Below, piece by piece: positions 42,266 to 50,532 of a DNA stretch of 53,439 nucleotides. This stretch comes from Deltaproteobacteria bacterium (GTDB lineage: Bacteria > Desulfobacterota > JAENJC01): the NCBI GenBank assembly GCA_030646755.1, contig JAUSKU010000068.1, positions 1 to 53,439 of the forward strand. The letters run 5' to 3'. The position numbers and the translations under genes were made by a program. Positions within the stretch are counted from its first letter, which is position 1. Each line of letters opens with the position of its first letter. The notes below the pieces were generated by a model. That model was not told the origin of the DNA and made no database searches. It saw nothing but the letters and a program-made list of their open reading frames with translations.

Positions 42266-43399
42266 ATGGCAAAAGCAAAAGAGATTGTTCCATTAAACCA
42301 GGATGACAAGAAACTCCTGGTTGAAATAGGTAGGGCCATGACCCCTTTTGAAGAAGATATATCCCGGAAATGGGACGACCTGTTTGTTAAGGCGAGAAAC
42401 GGCTTGAAGGAGTCTGACAGGGCGGTCAAAGACTTCAGGGAGGCAGTTCACCTCTTCCTCACATCCCTTTCCGATGGGGACTTTGATGCTTATTTCAAGA
42501 GGATAGATGAGAAGGGGGCCGACTTTGCCAAGACAAAGGAGCAGTATGAAAACCTGATACTCTCTTTTCACCTTTATGAGGAGGCATCCTTTCCATATCT
42601 GCAAAAGTCTTTTACTGGAAGGTTACATCAGGTGCTTAATACCCTTGACCTCCTTTACCACAATGTCATAGCCATCCTGGCCAGGTCGTACTTCAGAGAG
42701 CTGGAAAGGGAGAGGGAAAAGTTCATAAACATACTTGCCCATGACCTGAAGAACCCACTTATGGGCGTGATAGGGTTCTCAAAGGTCCTGATGGAAAAGG
42801 GGGTGCCGGAGGAAAAAAGAGATGACTACCTGAAGAGGATATATAACAGCGGGAAAAGGATGAATTCCCTTATTGACAACGCCCTTACTTACGGGAGGTT
42901 GAAGAGCGAGAGGAGGGGTATCCTGAACATCAAGGAGGTAGATACCGCGGAGGCCGCTAAAGAAGCGGCAGCATTTCTTCTCCCGGAGGCAGAAAAGGTT
43001 GGCCTCTCTATCCTGATTAACGGGCGTAGCGAGAAAGACTGGAAATATCTGGACCCTGTCAAGGTAAATGGGGACGGGGATTTGATACTAAGGGCTGTGG
43101 GTAACTATATCTCAAATGCTGTAAAGTATGCCGGATCAAGGATCGAAGTCTCTTTGCAGGAGAGGGAGGAAGATGTCCTCATCTCCGTTAAAGATGACGG
43201 TCCTGGGATACCGACAGACCATATAGATTTGGTATTTGGGGATTATTACATGGTCCCTGGCGGGAAGCCTGGAACCGGCCTTGGCCTTCCAAGTGTCAGG
43301 ATGATTGCGGAACTGCATAATGGAAAGGCATGGGTGGAATCTGAAGGGGGGAAAGGAAGCACATTCTACCTCCGGCTCCCCAAAAAACAGGGGACCTAA
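42266..43399 (+). CDS. Sensor histidine kinase with helical N-terminal domain
   Basis: 377 residues from ATG 42266 with GGAGGTGATA upstream. There are no membrane helices. Residues about 1-145 form an all-helical input domain (globin-sensor or RsbR-N-like in appearance, not identified). HisKA follows with FINILAHDLKNPLMGVIGF (phospho-His), then HATPase_c with N box NYISNAVKYA, G1 DDGPGIP and G2 GTGLGL. The response regulator is not adjacent. It diverges from gyrA and is followed 5 bp later by uppP. Confidence 0.9.
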   Translation: MAKAKEIVPLNQDDKKLLVEIGRAMTPFEEDISRKWDDLFVKARNGLKESDRAVKDFREAVHLFLTSLSDGDFDAYFKRIDEKGADFAKTKEQYENLILSFHLYEEASFPYLQKSFTGRLHQVLNTLDLLYHNVIAILARSYFRELEREREKFINILAHDLKNPLMGVIGFSKVLMEKGVPEEKRDDYLKRIYNSGKRMNSLIDNALTYGRLKSERRGILNIKEVDTAEAAKEAAAFLLPEAEKVGLSILINGRSEKDWKYLDPVKVNGDGDLILRAVGNYISNAVKYAGSRIEVSLQEREEDVLISVKDDGPGIPTDHIDLVFGDYYMVPGGKPGTGLGLPSVRMIAELHNGKAWVESEGGKGSTFYLRLPKKQGT

Positions 43400-43404
43400 T
43401 ATAA

Positions 43405-44220
43405 ATGGATATGCTCCTTCTTTTTAAGGGATTGATCCTTGGCATCATCGAGGGGGTCACAGAGTTCATCCCTGTCTCATCAACAGGCCACCTCATCCTC
43501 GCCGGTGACCTTATAGGCTTTGACGACGATAGGGCTAAGGTATTTGAGATATTTATCCAGTTGGGGGCGATACTATCAGTAGTCTGGCTTTACCGTGAAA
43601 GACTATCAGGCGTCATTCGGGAGATACCGAGGCGCGAAGATGCCCGGAGGTTCTCCATAAACCTGATTGCTGCCTTTCTGCCGGCAGCCATAATAGGATT
43701 CATAACACACAAGGCGATCAAGGCATACCTCTTTAACCCGGTTACTGTTGCTGTCGCCCTTATCGTCGGAGGGATAGCCATACTCCTGATAGAGAGGATG
43801 GATCACCGGAATCACGTAAGCAGCACGGAAGATATAACTCTTAAACAGGCGATAGGGATTGGCTTGGCCCAGTGCCTTGCCCTGTTCCCAGGCATGTCAC
43901 GATCAGGGGCTACAATAATGGGAGGACTGGTCATCGGCCTGGAACGTAAGGTTGCAGCGGAATTTTCATTCTTCCTGGCCATCCCCACGATGTTCGCCGC
44001 AACCGGGTATGACCTTCTCAAGAACAGAGGCACCCTCTCGGTATCGGATATTCCGCTTTTTACCGTAGGGTTTGTCACAGCCTTCATCTCTGCATTGATT
44101 GTAATAAAGGCCTTTCTAAGGTATGTTTCGGGGCACAACTTCGCAACCTTTGCCTATTACAGGATTGTCTTCGGCCTGATGGTACTGGCGTTTTACTGGC
44201 AGAACGGCTGGAGATTTTAA
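43405..44220 (+). CDS. uppP: Undecaprenyl-diphosphatase UppP (BacA)
   Basis: 271 residues, eight or so membrane helices. Signatures EGVTEFIPVSSTGHLIL and PGMSRSGATIMGG hold the catalytic Glu, His and Arg. It recycles undecaprenyl pyrophosphate for cell-wall and LPS synthesis and gives bacitracin resistance when abundant. Confidence 0.96.
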   Translation: MDMLLLFKGLILGIIEGVTEFIPVSSTGHLILAGDLIGFDDDRAKVFEIFIQLGAILSVVWLYRERLSGVIREIPRREDARRFSINLIAAFLPAAIIGFITHKAIKAYLFNPVTVAVALIVGGIAILLIERMDHRNHVSSTEDITLKQAIGIGLAQCLALFPGMSRSGATIMGGLVIGLERKVAAEFSFFLAIPTMFAATGYDLLKNRGTLSVSDIPLFTVGFVTAFISALIVIKAFLRYVSGHNFATFAYYRIVFGLMVLAFYWQNGWRF

Positions 44221-44222
44221 CA

Positions 44223-44281
44223 ATAACGCCCCTCTATCCCCTCTTAAATTAAGAGGGGAAGCCGTATGGCAGGGGCGTTAT
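44223..44281. repeat. Nested inverted repeat between convergent uppP and DUF1858 genes
   Basis: Outer perfect arms ATAACGCCCCT (44223-44233) and AGGGGCGTTAT (44271-44281) enclose an inner palindrome CCCTCTTAA/TTAAGAGGG (about 44240-44259). It may act as a two-way terminator, or be one copy of a palindromic repeat family. Confidence 0.75.
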
Positions 44282-44285
44282 GGAT

Positions 44286-44504
44286 TTACGCAATATCCTT
44301 CTTTGCGGCCTCAATCAGCTCAGACACAAACATCTTCTCATCCGTTCCGTGCATTGAGCAGGCGAGGGATATAGGCTCTGTGCCAAAGGCCGGGCATGTG
44401 AAACAGCTGGCGCCGAAGTGTTTTGCAAATACCTCTTTGGTAGTAGGCCACTTTGTCGTAACCTCCCCTGTAGTCATTGCCGGTGTGATGTTTAACTCTG
44501 TCAT
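44286..44504 (-). CDS. DUF1858-type small cysteine protein
   Basis: 72 residues from ATG 44504 (MTELNITPAMTTGEVTTKWP), with AGGAGG upstream. The DUF1858 pattern is present: helix, TTKEVFAKHFGASCFTCPAF with a CxxC pair, then a third Cys (LACSMHG). Such domains occur alone or fused to redox and iron-repair proteins; a metal- or cluster-binding role is inferred. Confidence 0.8.
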   Translation of the reverse strand: MTELNITPAMTTGEVTTKWPTTKEVFAKHFGASCFTCPAFGTEPISLACSMHGTDEKMFVSELIEAAKKDIA

Positions 44505-44585
44505 TTGATCCTCCTTTAAATCTAAATCCGAATTATTCATAATAATGCATCATGATCAAATTTTTAGCTATGATTTATCTCATAG

Positions 44586-44735
44586 GGGAATGAGGAGCAA
44601 GATTTTCGACTATTTCTTTCTGAAGCACTGAGAGAGTTTGTTGAGCACCATAAAAGAATGGATTTGCGGAAGCTGAGAGGGAATATCCAGTTTCAGGAAG
44701 GGTATGACTACAAGGGGCTAAGAAAGGGTAAATAA
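44586..44735 (+). pseudogene. 5'-truncated VapB-type antitoxin
   Basis: An open frame without an N-terminal start reads LSEALREFVEHHKRMDLRKL then RGNIQFQEGYDYKGLRKGK and stop, overlapping the toxin ATG by one base (TAATG). This is the C-terminal, toxin-binding half of a DUF2191-like antitoxin. The ribbon-helix-helix DNA-binding half is absent upstream, where a stop occurs at 44583-44585. A 25-residue product from ATG 44660 (MDLRKLRG) is conceivable. Confidence 0.65.
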
Positions 44736-45130
44736 TGGTCCTCGTTGATGCTTCCGTTCTGATAGATTACCTGAAGGGAAATGATAATCCGGCCGTTCAT
44801 AAATTCCAGTCAATCCTTGACGGAGGCATACCATATGGGATCAATTCGTTCATATACCAGGAGCTTCTTCAAGGGGTAAGGACAGAAAAGGGCTTTTACG
44901 AACTGAAGGAGTACTTGGATACACAAAGGTTTTATGGTCTTAAACACCCCAGAAGTTCCTTTGCTGAGGCGGCCTTGATTTATTTCAACTGCAGCAAGAA
45001 AGGTCTCACCGTGAGCAGCGCTATAGATTTTATAGTCGATCAAACAGCAGTTGAGAATAATCTTCTCCTGCTACACAACGACACTGATTTTGAAATGATT
45101 GCAACGGTTGTGGAACTGAAGTTTTTCTGA
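44735..45130 (+). CDS. PIN-domain ribonuclease toxin (VapC family)
   Basis: 131 residues. PIN acidic sites: MVLVDASVLIDYLKG (Asp5), YQELLQGVR (Glu), SAIDFIVDQTA (Asp), and HNDTDFEMIA. VapC toxins cleave tRNA or rRNA. Its antitoxin looks truncated, so either the toxin is inactive or expression is low, or the remaining antitoxin fragment is enough to neutralise it. Confidence 0.9.
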   Translation: MVLVDASVLIDYLKGNDNPAVHKFQSILDGGIPYGINSFIYQELLQGVRTEKGFYELKEYLDTQRFYGLKHPRSSFAEAALIYFNCSKKGLTVSSAIDFIVDQTAVENNLLLLHNDTDFEMIATVVELKFF

Positions 45131-45131
45131 C

Positions 45132-45272
45132 GTGAAGAGGTGGGTGCTGTCCTTTGGGGCTAATGCGAAGGTTCTGGCGCCGAAGAAATTACAAAAGGAG
45201 ATATTGGAAGAACTATCATCAACAATAGGCCTTATAGTGCAGCCAAATGACAAGCGCGTAAACAGTTTGTAG
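45132..45272 (+). pseudogene. C-terminal remnant of a WYL-domain transcriptional regulator
   Basis: In-frame sequence VKRWVLSFGANAKVLAPKKL then QKEILEELSSTIGL, ending at TAG 45270-45272. RWxLSFGxxAxVLxPxxLxxE is the WCX-type end of WYL regulators. No start or upstream part remains; vapC occupies the space directly before it. Confidence 0.6.
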
Positions 45273-45273
45273 T

Positions 45274-45774
45274 TTACGGGTTCTTCAACAGCTCACTCCT
45301 CTTTGAAAGAAGTTCTTCTACCTCATTAAGAAACTGTTCCAGCCTCTTGATCTCCTCCCTGACCTTGGCGTCATATCCGTCGGATGTGGCTATCTCCTCC
45401 ACCATAAGGTCGAGCCTGTCTACCTCCTCAAGGAGGGTCATGTCAAAATCGTAGAACCTGTCGAGTTCCTGTTTTGAGAACTTTTCAGAGATTGCGGAAT
45501 GGCTGTATTTGTCGTTTTTCAGGGAATCGTAGATCCCTAACAGCCTTTTTATGGAGCTGTCCATCTGGCCGGGAAGCCCTATCTTACCGTCGCCGGAAAA
45601 CTCCTCCCTTATATCCTGCATCCTCTCCCTGCCCCTAATGACCTTCTCGGAAAGGTGGAGTCTGAATTCAGTGTCTACCTCATTCAAACCTATCCCTTCT
45701 CTCCCTGAAAGTCCCGGAATCAGGCTTATCAAGCTCTCCAGTTTGCCGGATATAACCCCTTTCATCTGATTCAT
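45274..45774 (-). CDS. Hypothetical coiled-coil protein
   Basis: 166 residues from ATG 45774 (MNQMKGVISGKLESLISLIPG), preferred because GGAGGGG lies upstream and the longer frame overlaps the next gene. It is strongly helical and charged, with heptad-like leucines through residues 90-160 (LLEEVDRLDLMVEEI, IKRLEQFLNEVEELL). No domain was recognised. The N-terminal LIPGLSGREG may be a flexible hinge. Confidence 0.7.
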   Translation of the reverse strand: MNQMKGVISGKLESLISLIPGLSGREGIGLNEVDTEFRLHLSEKVIRGRERMQDIREEFSGDGKIGLPGQMDSSIKRLLGIYDSLKNDKYSHSAISEKFSKQELDRFYDFDMTLLEEVDRLDLMVEEIATSDGYDAKVREEIKRLEQFLNEVEELLSKRSELLKNP

Positions 45775-45847
45775 TACAAAAACCCCTCCTGAAATAGTTC
45801 GCCAATAGGTCTTGATTATTTTAAAACAAATTACAAAGAAGTCAAAT

Positions 45848-47236
45848 TCAGACCTCGAAGGCCTCTCTCCACTTGGGTACATGGACCCGATACCCGAACC
45901 TGTCTATTATCTCGTCGGCAAACTTGAAAGAGGTTTCCTCCTCGCCGTGGACCACGAATATCTCAGGGTTTCCCTTTATCCTGCCGAGCCAATCCAGCAG
46001 CTCATCCCTATCAGCATGGGCGGAGAGCCCTCCGATGGTGTATACCCTTGCCTTCACCGCTATCTCCTCCCCGAACACTCTTACCATCCTTGCACCGTCC
46101 ACTATCCTTCTTCCCAAGGTCCCCTCTGCCTGATAACCAACGAATATAATGCTGGCCTCTTCCTTCCATAGGTTGTGCTTGAGGTGGTGCCTTATCCTCC
46201 CTGCCTCGCACATCCCGCTCCCTGCTATTATGACCGCACCCTTTGCCCTCTTGTTTATCTCCATAGACTCCTCGGCAGTCTGGGTAAATATCAGCTTGGG
46301 CGCATTTTTGCTGGGTTTTGCTTTTATGATAAGCTCGTAAGCCTCTTTGTCAAAGCAGTCCGGGTGCATGAGATATATCTCTGTTGCGGCAATGGCAAGG
46401 GGTGAGTCTACATATACTGTGAGGTTTGAGAGCCTTCCGGCCCTGGAAGCCCTGTTCAGGAAAAAGAGGATGTCCTGGGTCCTCCCGAGGGCAAAGGAGG
46501 GTATAAGGACATTGCCGCCTTTTTTCTGCGTCTCTGATATTGCTGCAATCAACTCATCTTCGGTCTCTTTTATTCCTTTGTGGAGCCTGTTCCCGTAAGT
46601 GGATTCTATAAGAACCACATCGGCCTCTTCTATGTGCGCAGGGTCCTTTACTATAGGATGCCCCTTACTCCCCAGATCGCCTGAGAATATTATTTTCTTT
46701 ACCTTGCCGTATTCCTCCACCCATAACTCCAGGCTGGCAGAGCCGAGGATGTGGCCCGCATCCCTGAACCTGAACCTTATCTTTCCTGAAAGGGGTATGA
46801 ATTCATCGTAAGCCACCCCCTCCATATACCCCTTGCAGAGTTCCGCATCAGCCATAGTATAAAGGGGTTCAACAGGCTTTTTGCCAGTACGTAAGGCCTT
46901 CTTTGTCTTCCACGCGGCCTCGGTCTCCTGGATATGGCCGGCATCCATAAGCATGACCGGGGATAGGTCTACAGTGGCCCTTGTGGCAAAGACTTTCCCT
47001 TTAAATCCGTCCTTGATTAATTTCGGGAGTAGCCCCAGATGGTCTATGTGGGCGTGGGTGATTATCAGGTAATCTATGTCCGAAGGGTCAAAAGGGAAGG
47101 GTCCGTAGTTCCTGTCCTCCAGCTCCCTCCTCCCCTGAAACAGGCCGCAGTCAACGAGGATCTTCATCTCTGGGAGGTGGAGGAGGTAGGAAGAACCTGT
47201 CACACACCTTGCGGCACCTAAGAACTCGATCTTCAT
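45848..47236 (-). CDS. Metallo-beta-lactamase/beta-CASP RNA-processing exonuclease family protein
   Basis: 462 residues. MBL motif ITHAHIDHLG (about 57-66), zinc ligands continuing at DAGHILGSA and SGDLGSKGHPI. The beta-CASP insert has IPSFALGRTQDIL and the C-terminal motif IGGLSAHADRDELLDW. Relatives (YSH1/CPSF-type bacterial exonucleases) process RNA. KH domains are absent. It is the last gene of the ruvB strand group, 2 bp after the DUF2905 gene. Confidence 0.93.
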   Translation of the reverse strand: MKIEFLGAARCVTGSSYLLHLPEMKILVDCGLFQGRRELEDRNYGPFPFDPSDIDYLIITHAHIDHLGLLPKLIKDGFKGKVFATRATVDLSPVMLMDAGHIQETEAAWKTKKALRTGKKPVEPLYTMADAELCKGYMEGVAYDEFIPLSGKIRFRFRDAGHILGSASLELWVEEYGKVKKIIFSGDLGSKGHPIVKDPAHIEEADVVLIESTYGNRLHKGIKETEDELIAAISETQKKGGNVLIPSFALGRTQDILFFLNRASRAGRLSNLTVYVDSPLAIAATEIYLMHPDCFDKEAYELIIKAKPSKNAPKLIFTQTAEESMEINKRAKGAVIIAGSGMCEAGRIRHHLKHNLWKEEASIIFVGYQAEGTLGRRIVDGARMVRVFGEEIAVKARVYTIGGLSAHADRDELLDWLGRIKGNPEIFVVHGEEETSFKFADEIIDRFGYRVHVPKWREAFEV

Positions 47237-47238
47237 AT

Positions 47239-47451
47239 CTATCTCCTAAAAATATACAATATCAGCGAGATTATGATGCTTATAATTATGGAGGTTGCCA
47301 GAGGAAAGTAAAAGGTGAAGTTCTCCCTTTTTATAAATATGTCCCCAGGGAGCCTACCGATAAAAGGTATCTTGGAAGAAAGGGAGAAGATGACGCCTAT
47401 CAGTATCAGGATGGCGCCAATGATGATGAGGGACCTCCCAAGACCTTCCAT
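47239..47451 (-). CDS. DUF2905 small membrane protein
   Basis: 70 residues, two membrane helices with the loop FIGRLPGDIFIKRENFTFYFP that typifies DUF2905. It starts immediately after the ruvB stop (TAA then ATG), a gene order seen in many bacteria. Function unknown. Confidence 0.9.
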   Translation of the reverse strand: MEGLGRSLIIIGAILILIGVIFSLSSKIPFIGRLPGDIFIKRENFTFYFPLATSIIISIIISLILYIFRR

Positions 47452-48480
47452 TTAAAAAAGCCTTTCCTGCTTAGTACTCTCCGCCTGCATAGGGAAATCT
47501 ATCCCAAAATGCCTATAGGCAAGTCTTGTAGCAGTTCTTCCCCTTGGGGTCCTGTCTATGAAGCCTTCCTGTATCAGGTACGGCTCATATACGTCCTCTA
47601 TGGTGTCCTTTTCCTCGCTTATGGCAGCGGATAGGGTTTCAACACCAACAGGGCCGCCGCCATATTTTTCTATGATCGTAAGGAGGATCTTCCTATCCAT
47701 CCCGTCAAAACCCTGGCTGTCCACTTCCAGCATCCTCAAGGCATCATCCGCGACTCCCTTTGTTATTACTCCCTGAGCCCTGACCTGGGCGAAGTCCCTG
47801 ACCCTTCTCAGTATCCTGTTGGCTATCCTTGGTGTCCCTCTTGAGCGCCGTGCTATCTCCATGGCGCCTTCAGGTTCTATATCTATGTTGAGTATCCTGG
47901 AAGACCTGGTTACGATTATGCAGAGCTCTTCAGGTTTATAAAACTCAAGCCTTGATATGACCCCGAACCTGTCCCTGAAAGGGGAGGTAAGTAGGCCAGC
48001 CCTTGTTGTTGCGCCGACAAGTGTGAACTTTGGAAGGTCTATCTTTATAGACCTGGCGGAGGGCCCCTGCCCGATGATCAGGTCAAGCTGGAAGTCCTCC
48101 ATGGCAGGGTACAGGATCTCCTCAACGGTGCTGTTCATCCTGTGAATCTCATCTATAAACAGGACATCTTTTTCCTGAAGGTTTGTGAGGATTGCAGCCA
48201 GGTCTCCCGGTCTTTCTATGACAGGGCCTGATGTGGTCTTTATGCTGACATTTAGTTCCTGGGAGATAATGTAAGCGAGGGTTGTCTTCCCCAATCCCGG
48301 AGGGCCGCAGAAAAGAAGGTGGTCTAAGGCCTCTCCTCGTGCCCTTGCCGCTTCAATAAAAACTCGCAGGTTTTCCTTTACCTTCTCCTGGCCGATATAT
48401 TCGTTTAGAGAGCGGGGGCGGAGGCTTGGGTCAAACGAAAGGTCATCTTCTGCAATCTGAGGGGTTATAACCCGTTCCAT
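47452..48480 (-). CDS. ruvB: Holliday junction branch-migration ATPase RuvB
   Basis: 342 residues from the second ATG of an ATGATG pair. Family marks: [19 protein letters not shown], Walker [12 protein letters not shown], Walker [12 protein letters not shown], sensor 1 [11 protein letters not shown] and the arginine-finger region SPFRDRFG. The C-terminal winged helix ends [17 protein letters not shown]. RuvA and RuvC are not in the window. Confidence 0.97.
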   Translation of the reverse strand: MERVITPQIAEDDLSFDPSLRPRSLNEYIGQEKVKENLRVFIEAARARGEALDHLLFCGPPGLGKTTLAYIISQELNVSIKTTSGPVIERPGDLAAILTNLQEKDVLFIDEIHRMNSTVEEILYPAMEDFQLDLIIGQGPSARSIKIDLPKFTLVGATTRAGLLTSPFRDRFGVISRLEFYKPEELCIIVTRSSRILNIDIEPEGAMEIARRSRGTPRIANRILRRVRDFAQVRAQGVITKGVADDALRMLEVDSQGFDGMDRKILLTIIEKYGGGPVGVETLSAAISEEKDTIEDVYEPYLIQEGFIDRTPRGRTATRLAYRHFGIDFPMQAESTKQERLF

Positions 48481-48532
48481 CATAATAAGATAATATAAAA
48501 AAGGCGTTATGACAAGAAATGACTTGGTTTGT

Positions 48533-48736
48533 TCAGTGTTTCACTGCCCTCATCGCATTGTGAAGAGAGGCGTTTGCCTCTTCGACACCCTTTATGGCTT
48601 CCATTATGTATATGTTTACTTCCTTCAGTCCTTCTTTCTCGGCGGTCATAGCCCACTTTCTGTACTCTTCGATATGGGCCTCGTTGTGTTCGATCCAGTG
48701 GTGGAGGATATGGGCAAGCTTGTCTTTATCGGTCAT
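48533..48736 (-). CDS. Small helical conserved hypothetical protein
   Basis: 67 residues, entirely helical in appearance: [20 protein letters not shown], then [17 protein letters not shown]. The [10 protein letters not shown] run is His-rich and could bind metal. AAGGAGAG precedes the ATG. I recognise similar short proteins in anaerobes but no function. Confidence 0.65.
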   Translation of the reverse strand: MTDKDKLAHILHHWIEHNEAHIEEYRKWAMTAEKEGLKEVNIYIMEAIKGVEEANASLHNAMRAVKH

Positions 48737-48939
48737 CGTAGACTCTCCTTTAGTTAATGAGGAATTAGATGATATAAATCATTGTTTCTTATCTGATTTA
48801 TTGAGATGATACTTCCGCGACCATAAATTGTCAAGGTTGCCGGCATTCTCACAATAGCTGTTGACTAAAAACGGCATGATATGTTTATGTTATAGATAAA
48901 ATCTTTCCCTGACCGTTTATTAATAAATAGGCAAACCGT

Positions 48940-49797
48940 ATGGGATTCAAATCATATCTTCCTCTCTTAAAATTAAGGATAAGCTGCCTTATAACCTTCA
49001 GCGCCATTGTCGGGGCCGTTGCAGGCACCACGAATGGTACGTCGTGGGGGAATATGGGGTTCCTTATAATCGTAACCATGCTGGCCTCGGCCAGTGCCGG
49101 TACCTTTAACCATTATTTTGACAAGGATATAGACTGCCTTATGGGCAGGACAAAGAAGAGGCCTCTGACATCCCCGGAGTTCGGTTCCCCGGAAAAGGCG
49201 TTGTACCTGGCCATTTTCCTGATGGTGGCTTCTCTGGGGCTTTCATATTTTACATTAAATTTCATGGTAACCATTCATCTGTTCCTGGGCGCCTTTGTGT
49301 ATGTGGTCCTTTACACCGTATGGCTGAAGAGGAGGAGCTGGGCAAATATAATCATTGGCGGGCTGGCAGGTAGCTTTGCTGTCATGGCAGGCGGGGCATC
49401 CGCATCCCCTGAGCTATGCTTCGCTCCGGTTGTATTGGCTATATTCATGTTTTTCTGGACGCCTTCCCACTTCTGGGCATTTGCCATAGTACATAAGGAG
49501 GAGTACAGAAAGGCCGGCGTACCCATGCTCCCTGTTGTTGTCGGAGACAAGAAGACGGCTCTCTATATCCTTATAAATACAGTCCTGCTTTTCATATCTT
49601 CCCTGATACCTTCTTACTTAGGTTATCTGGGGACGTTCTATCTTGCAGTAGCACTGGTAACAGGACTCTATTTTATATTTAAAAACATCCAGCTTCTCAT
49701 AAACCCCACCAGAGAACTGGCCTGGGCCAACTTCAAGGTATCCATGTTCTACCTCGCTGCGGTCTTTTCCGCGGTTATCTTTGATGTGACGATGTAA
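48940..49797 (+). CDS. ctaB: Protoheme IX farnesyltransferase (heme o synthase)
   Basis: 285 residues, UbiA superfamily with about eight membrane helices. The allylic diphosphate motifs are NHYFDKDIDCLMGRTKKRP and, later, the HKEEYRKAGVPMLPVV loop. It adds a farnesyl group to heme b to make heme o for terminal oxidases. No cytochrome oxidase gene is adjacent. TTGACT at 48861-48866 is a possible -35 box. Confidence 0.93.
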   Translation: MGFKSYLPLLKLRISCLITFSAIVGAVAGTTNGTSWGNMGFLIIVTMLASASAGTFNHYFDKDIDCLMGRTKKRPLTSPEFGSPEKALYLAIFLMVASLGLSYFTLNFMVTIHLFLGAFVYVVLYTVWLKRRSWANIIIGGLAGSFAVMAGGASASPELCFAPVVLAIFMFFWTPSHFWAFAIVHKEEYRKAGVPMLPVVVGDKKTALYILINTVLLFISSLIPSYLGYLGTFYLAVALVTGLYFIFKNIQLLINPTRELAWANFKVSMFYLAAVFSAVIFDVTM

Positions 49798-49841
49798 CTT
49801 GCCGGGTAACTGAACCAACCTATTTTCCCCTTAAATAAAAC

Positions 49842-49870
49842 TTGACAACACCATGTTCCCGACGCATATT
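49842..49870 (+). promoter_or_regulatory. Promoter and operator region of the VapBC module
   Basis: TTGACA (49842-49847), 17-bp spacer, CATATT (49865-49870). It is followed by alternating ATGCATAC/AATACATA sequence (49872-49890) that could be the antitoxin operator overlapping the start site. Confidence 0.5.
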
Positions 49871-49911
49871 AATGCATACAATAATACATATTGGTTTGGG
49901 GGAGGATATCT

Positions 49912-50109
49912 ATGAGGACAACGCTAAACATAGAAGACGAATTGCTTAACAAGGCAAAAAAACTAACCGGTATTCAGGAAAAAACTCACCTTGTCAAGCT
50001 GGGACTTGAGGCGTTGATCGCCAGGGAAAGCGGAAAGAGACTTGCAAGGCTTGGAGGAACGGAAAAAGCATTGAAGCCAATTCCTCGCAGAAGACCGGCG
50101 AGCGTTTAA
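49912..50109 (+). CDS. vapB: VapB-type ribbon-helix-helix antitoxin
   Basis: 65 residues from ATG 49912 (MRTTLNIEDELLNKAKKLTG), with GGGAGGA upstream; the frame opens earlier at 49891 without family sequence. DUF2191 pattern: beta strand TLNI, helix, KTHLVKLGLEALIARES. The C-terminal basic tail RRRPASV binds the toxin. The stop is next to the toxin ATG (1-bp gap). Confidence 0.88.
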   Translation: MRTTLNIEDELLNKAKKLTGIQEKTHLVKLGLEALIARESGKRLARLGGTEKALKPIPRRRPASV

Positions 50110-50110
50110 A

Positions 50111-50473
50111 ATGATCCTTGTCGACACATCTGTCTGGATATCTCATCTGCGTGATGGGGATGTTGGACTTGAAAATCTGCTAAATGATGGCCATGTTATT
50201 TGTCACCCGTTCATAGTTGGTGAACTCGCCTGTGGACATCTGAAAAAAAGGGATGAAATACTTTCTCTCCTGCAGGCGCTTCCTATGGCAACCAATGCAG
50301 ACAATGAAGAGGTGATGGGTTTTATAGAAAATTACCAGCTTATGGGTAAGGGATTAGGGTATATTGATATGCATTTGCTTGCTTCGGCCGTTTTGTCCAA
50401 GGTTCCATTGTGGACATTTGATAAGAGACTTCATGAGGTTTCTGTGAAGATGGGATTGGATTTTAGGCATTAA
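50111..50473 (+). CDS. vapC: VapC-type PIN-domain toxin
   Basis: 120 residues. Acidic sites: MILVDTSVWISHLRDGD (Asp5), VGELACGHL (Glu), GYIDMHLLASAVL (Asp) and TFDKRLHEV (Asp). It is complete, with an intact antitoxin directly upstream, unlike the VapC at 44735. Confidence 0.92.
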   Translation: MILVDTSVWISHLRDGDVGLENLLNDGHVICHPFIVGELACGHLKKRDEILSLLQALPMATNADNEEVMGFIENYQLMGKGLGYIDMHLLASAVLSKVPLWTFDKRLHEVSVKMGLDFRH

Positions 50474-50532
50474 CCGGCTGCTAACAATCCAAGACTTGGT
50501 CCCTTTTGTTTTTTTGTTTGCTCTTCCTGGCC

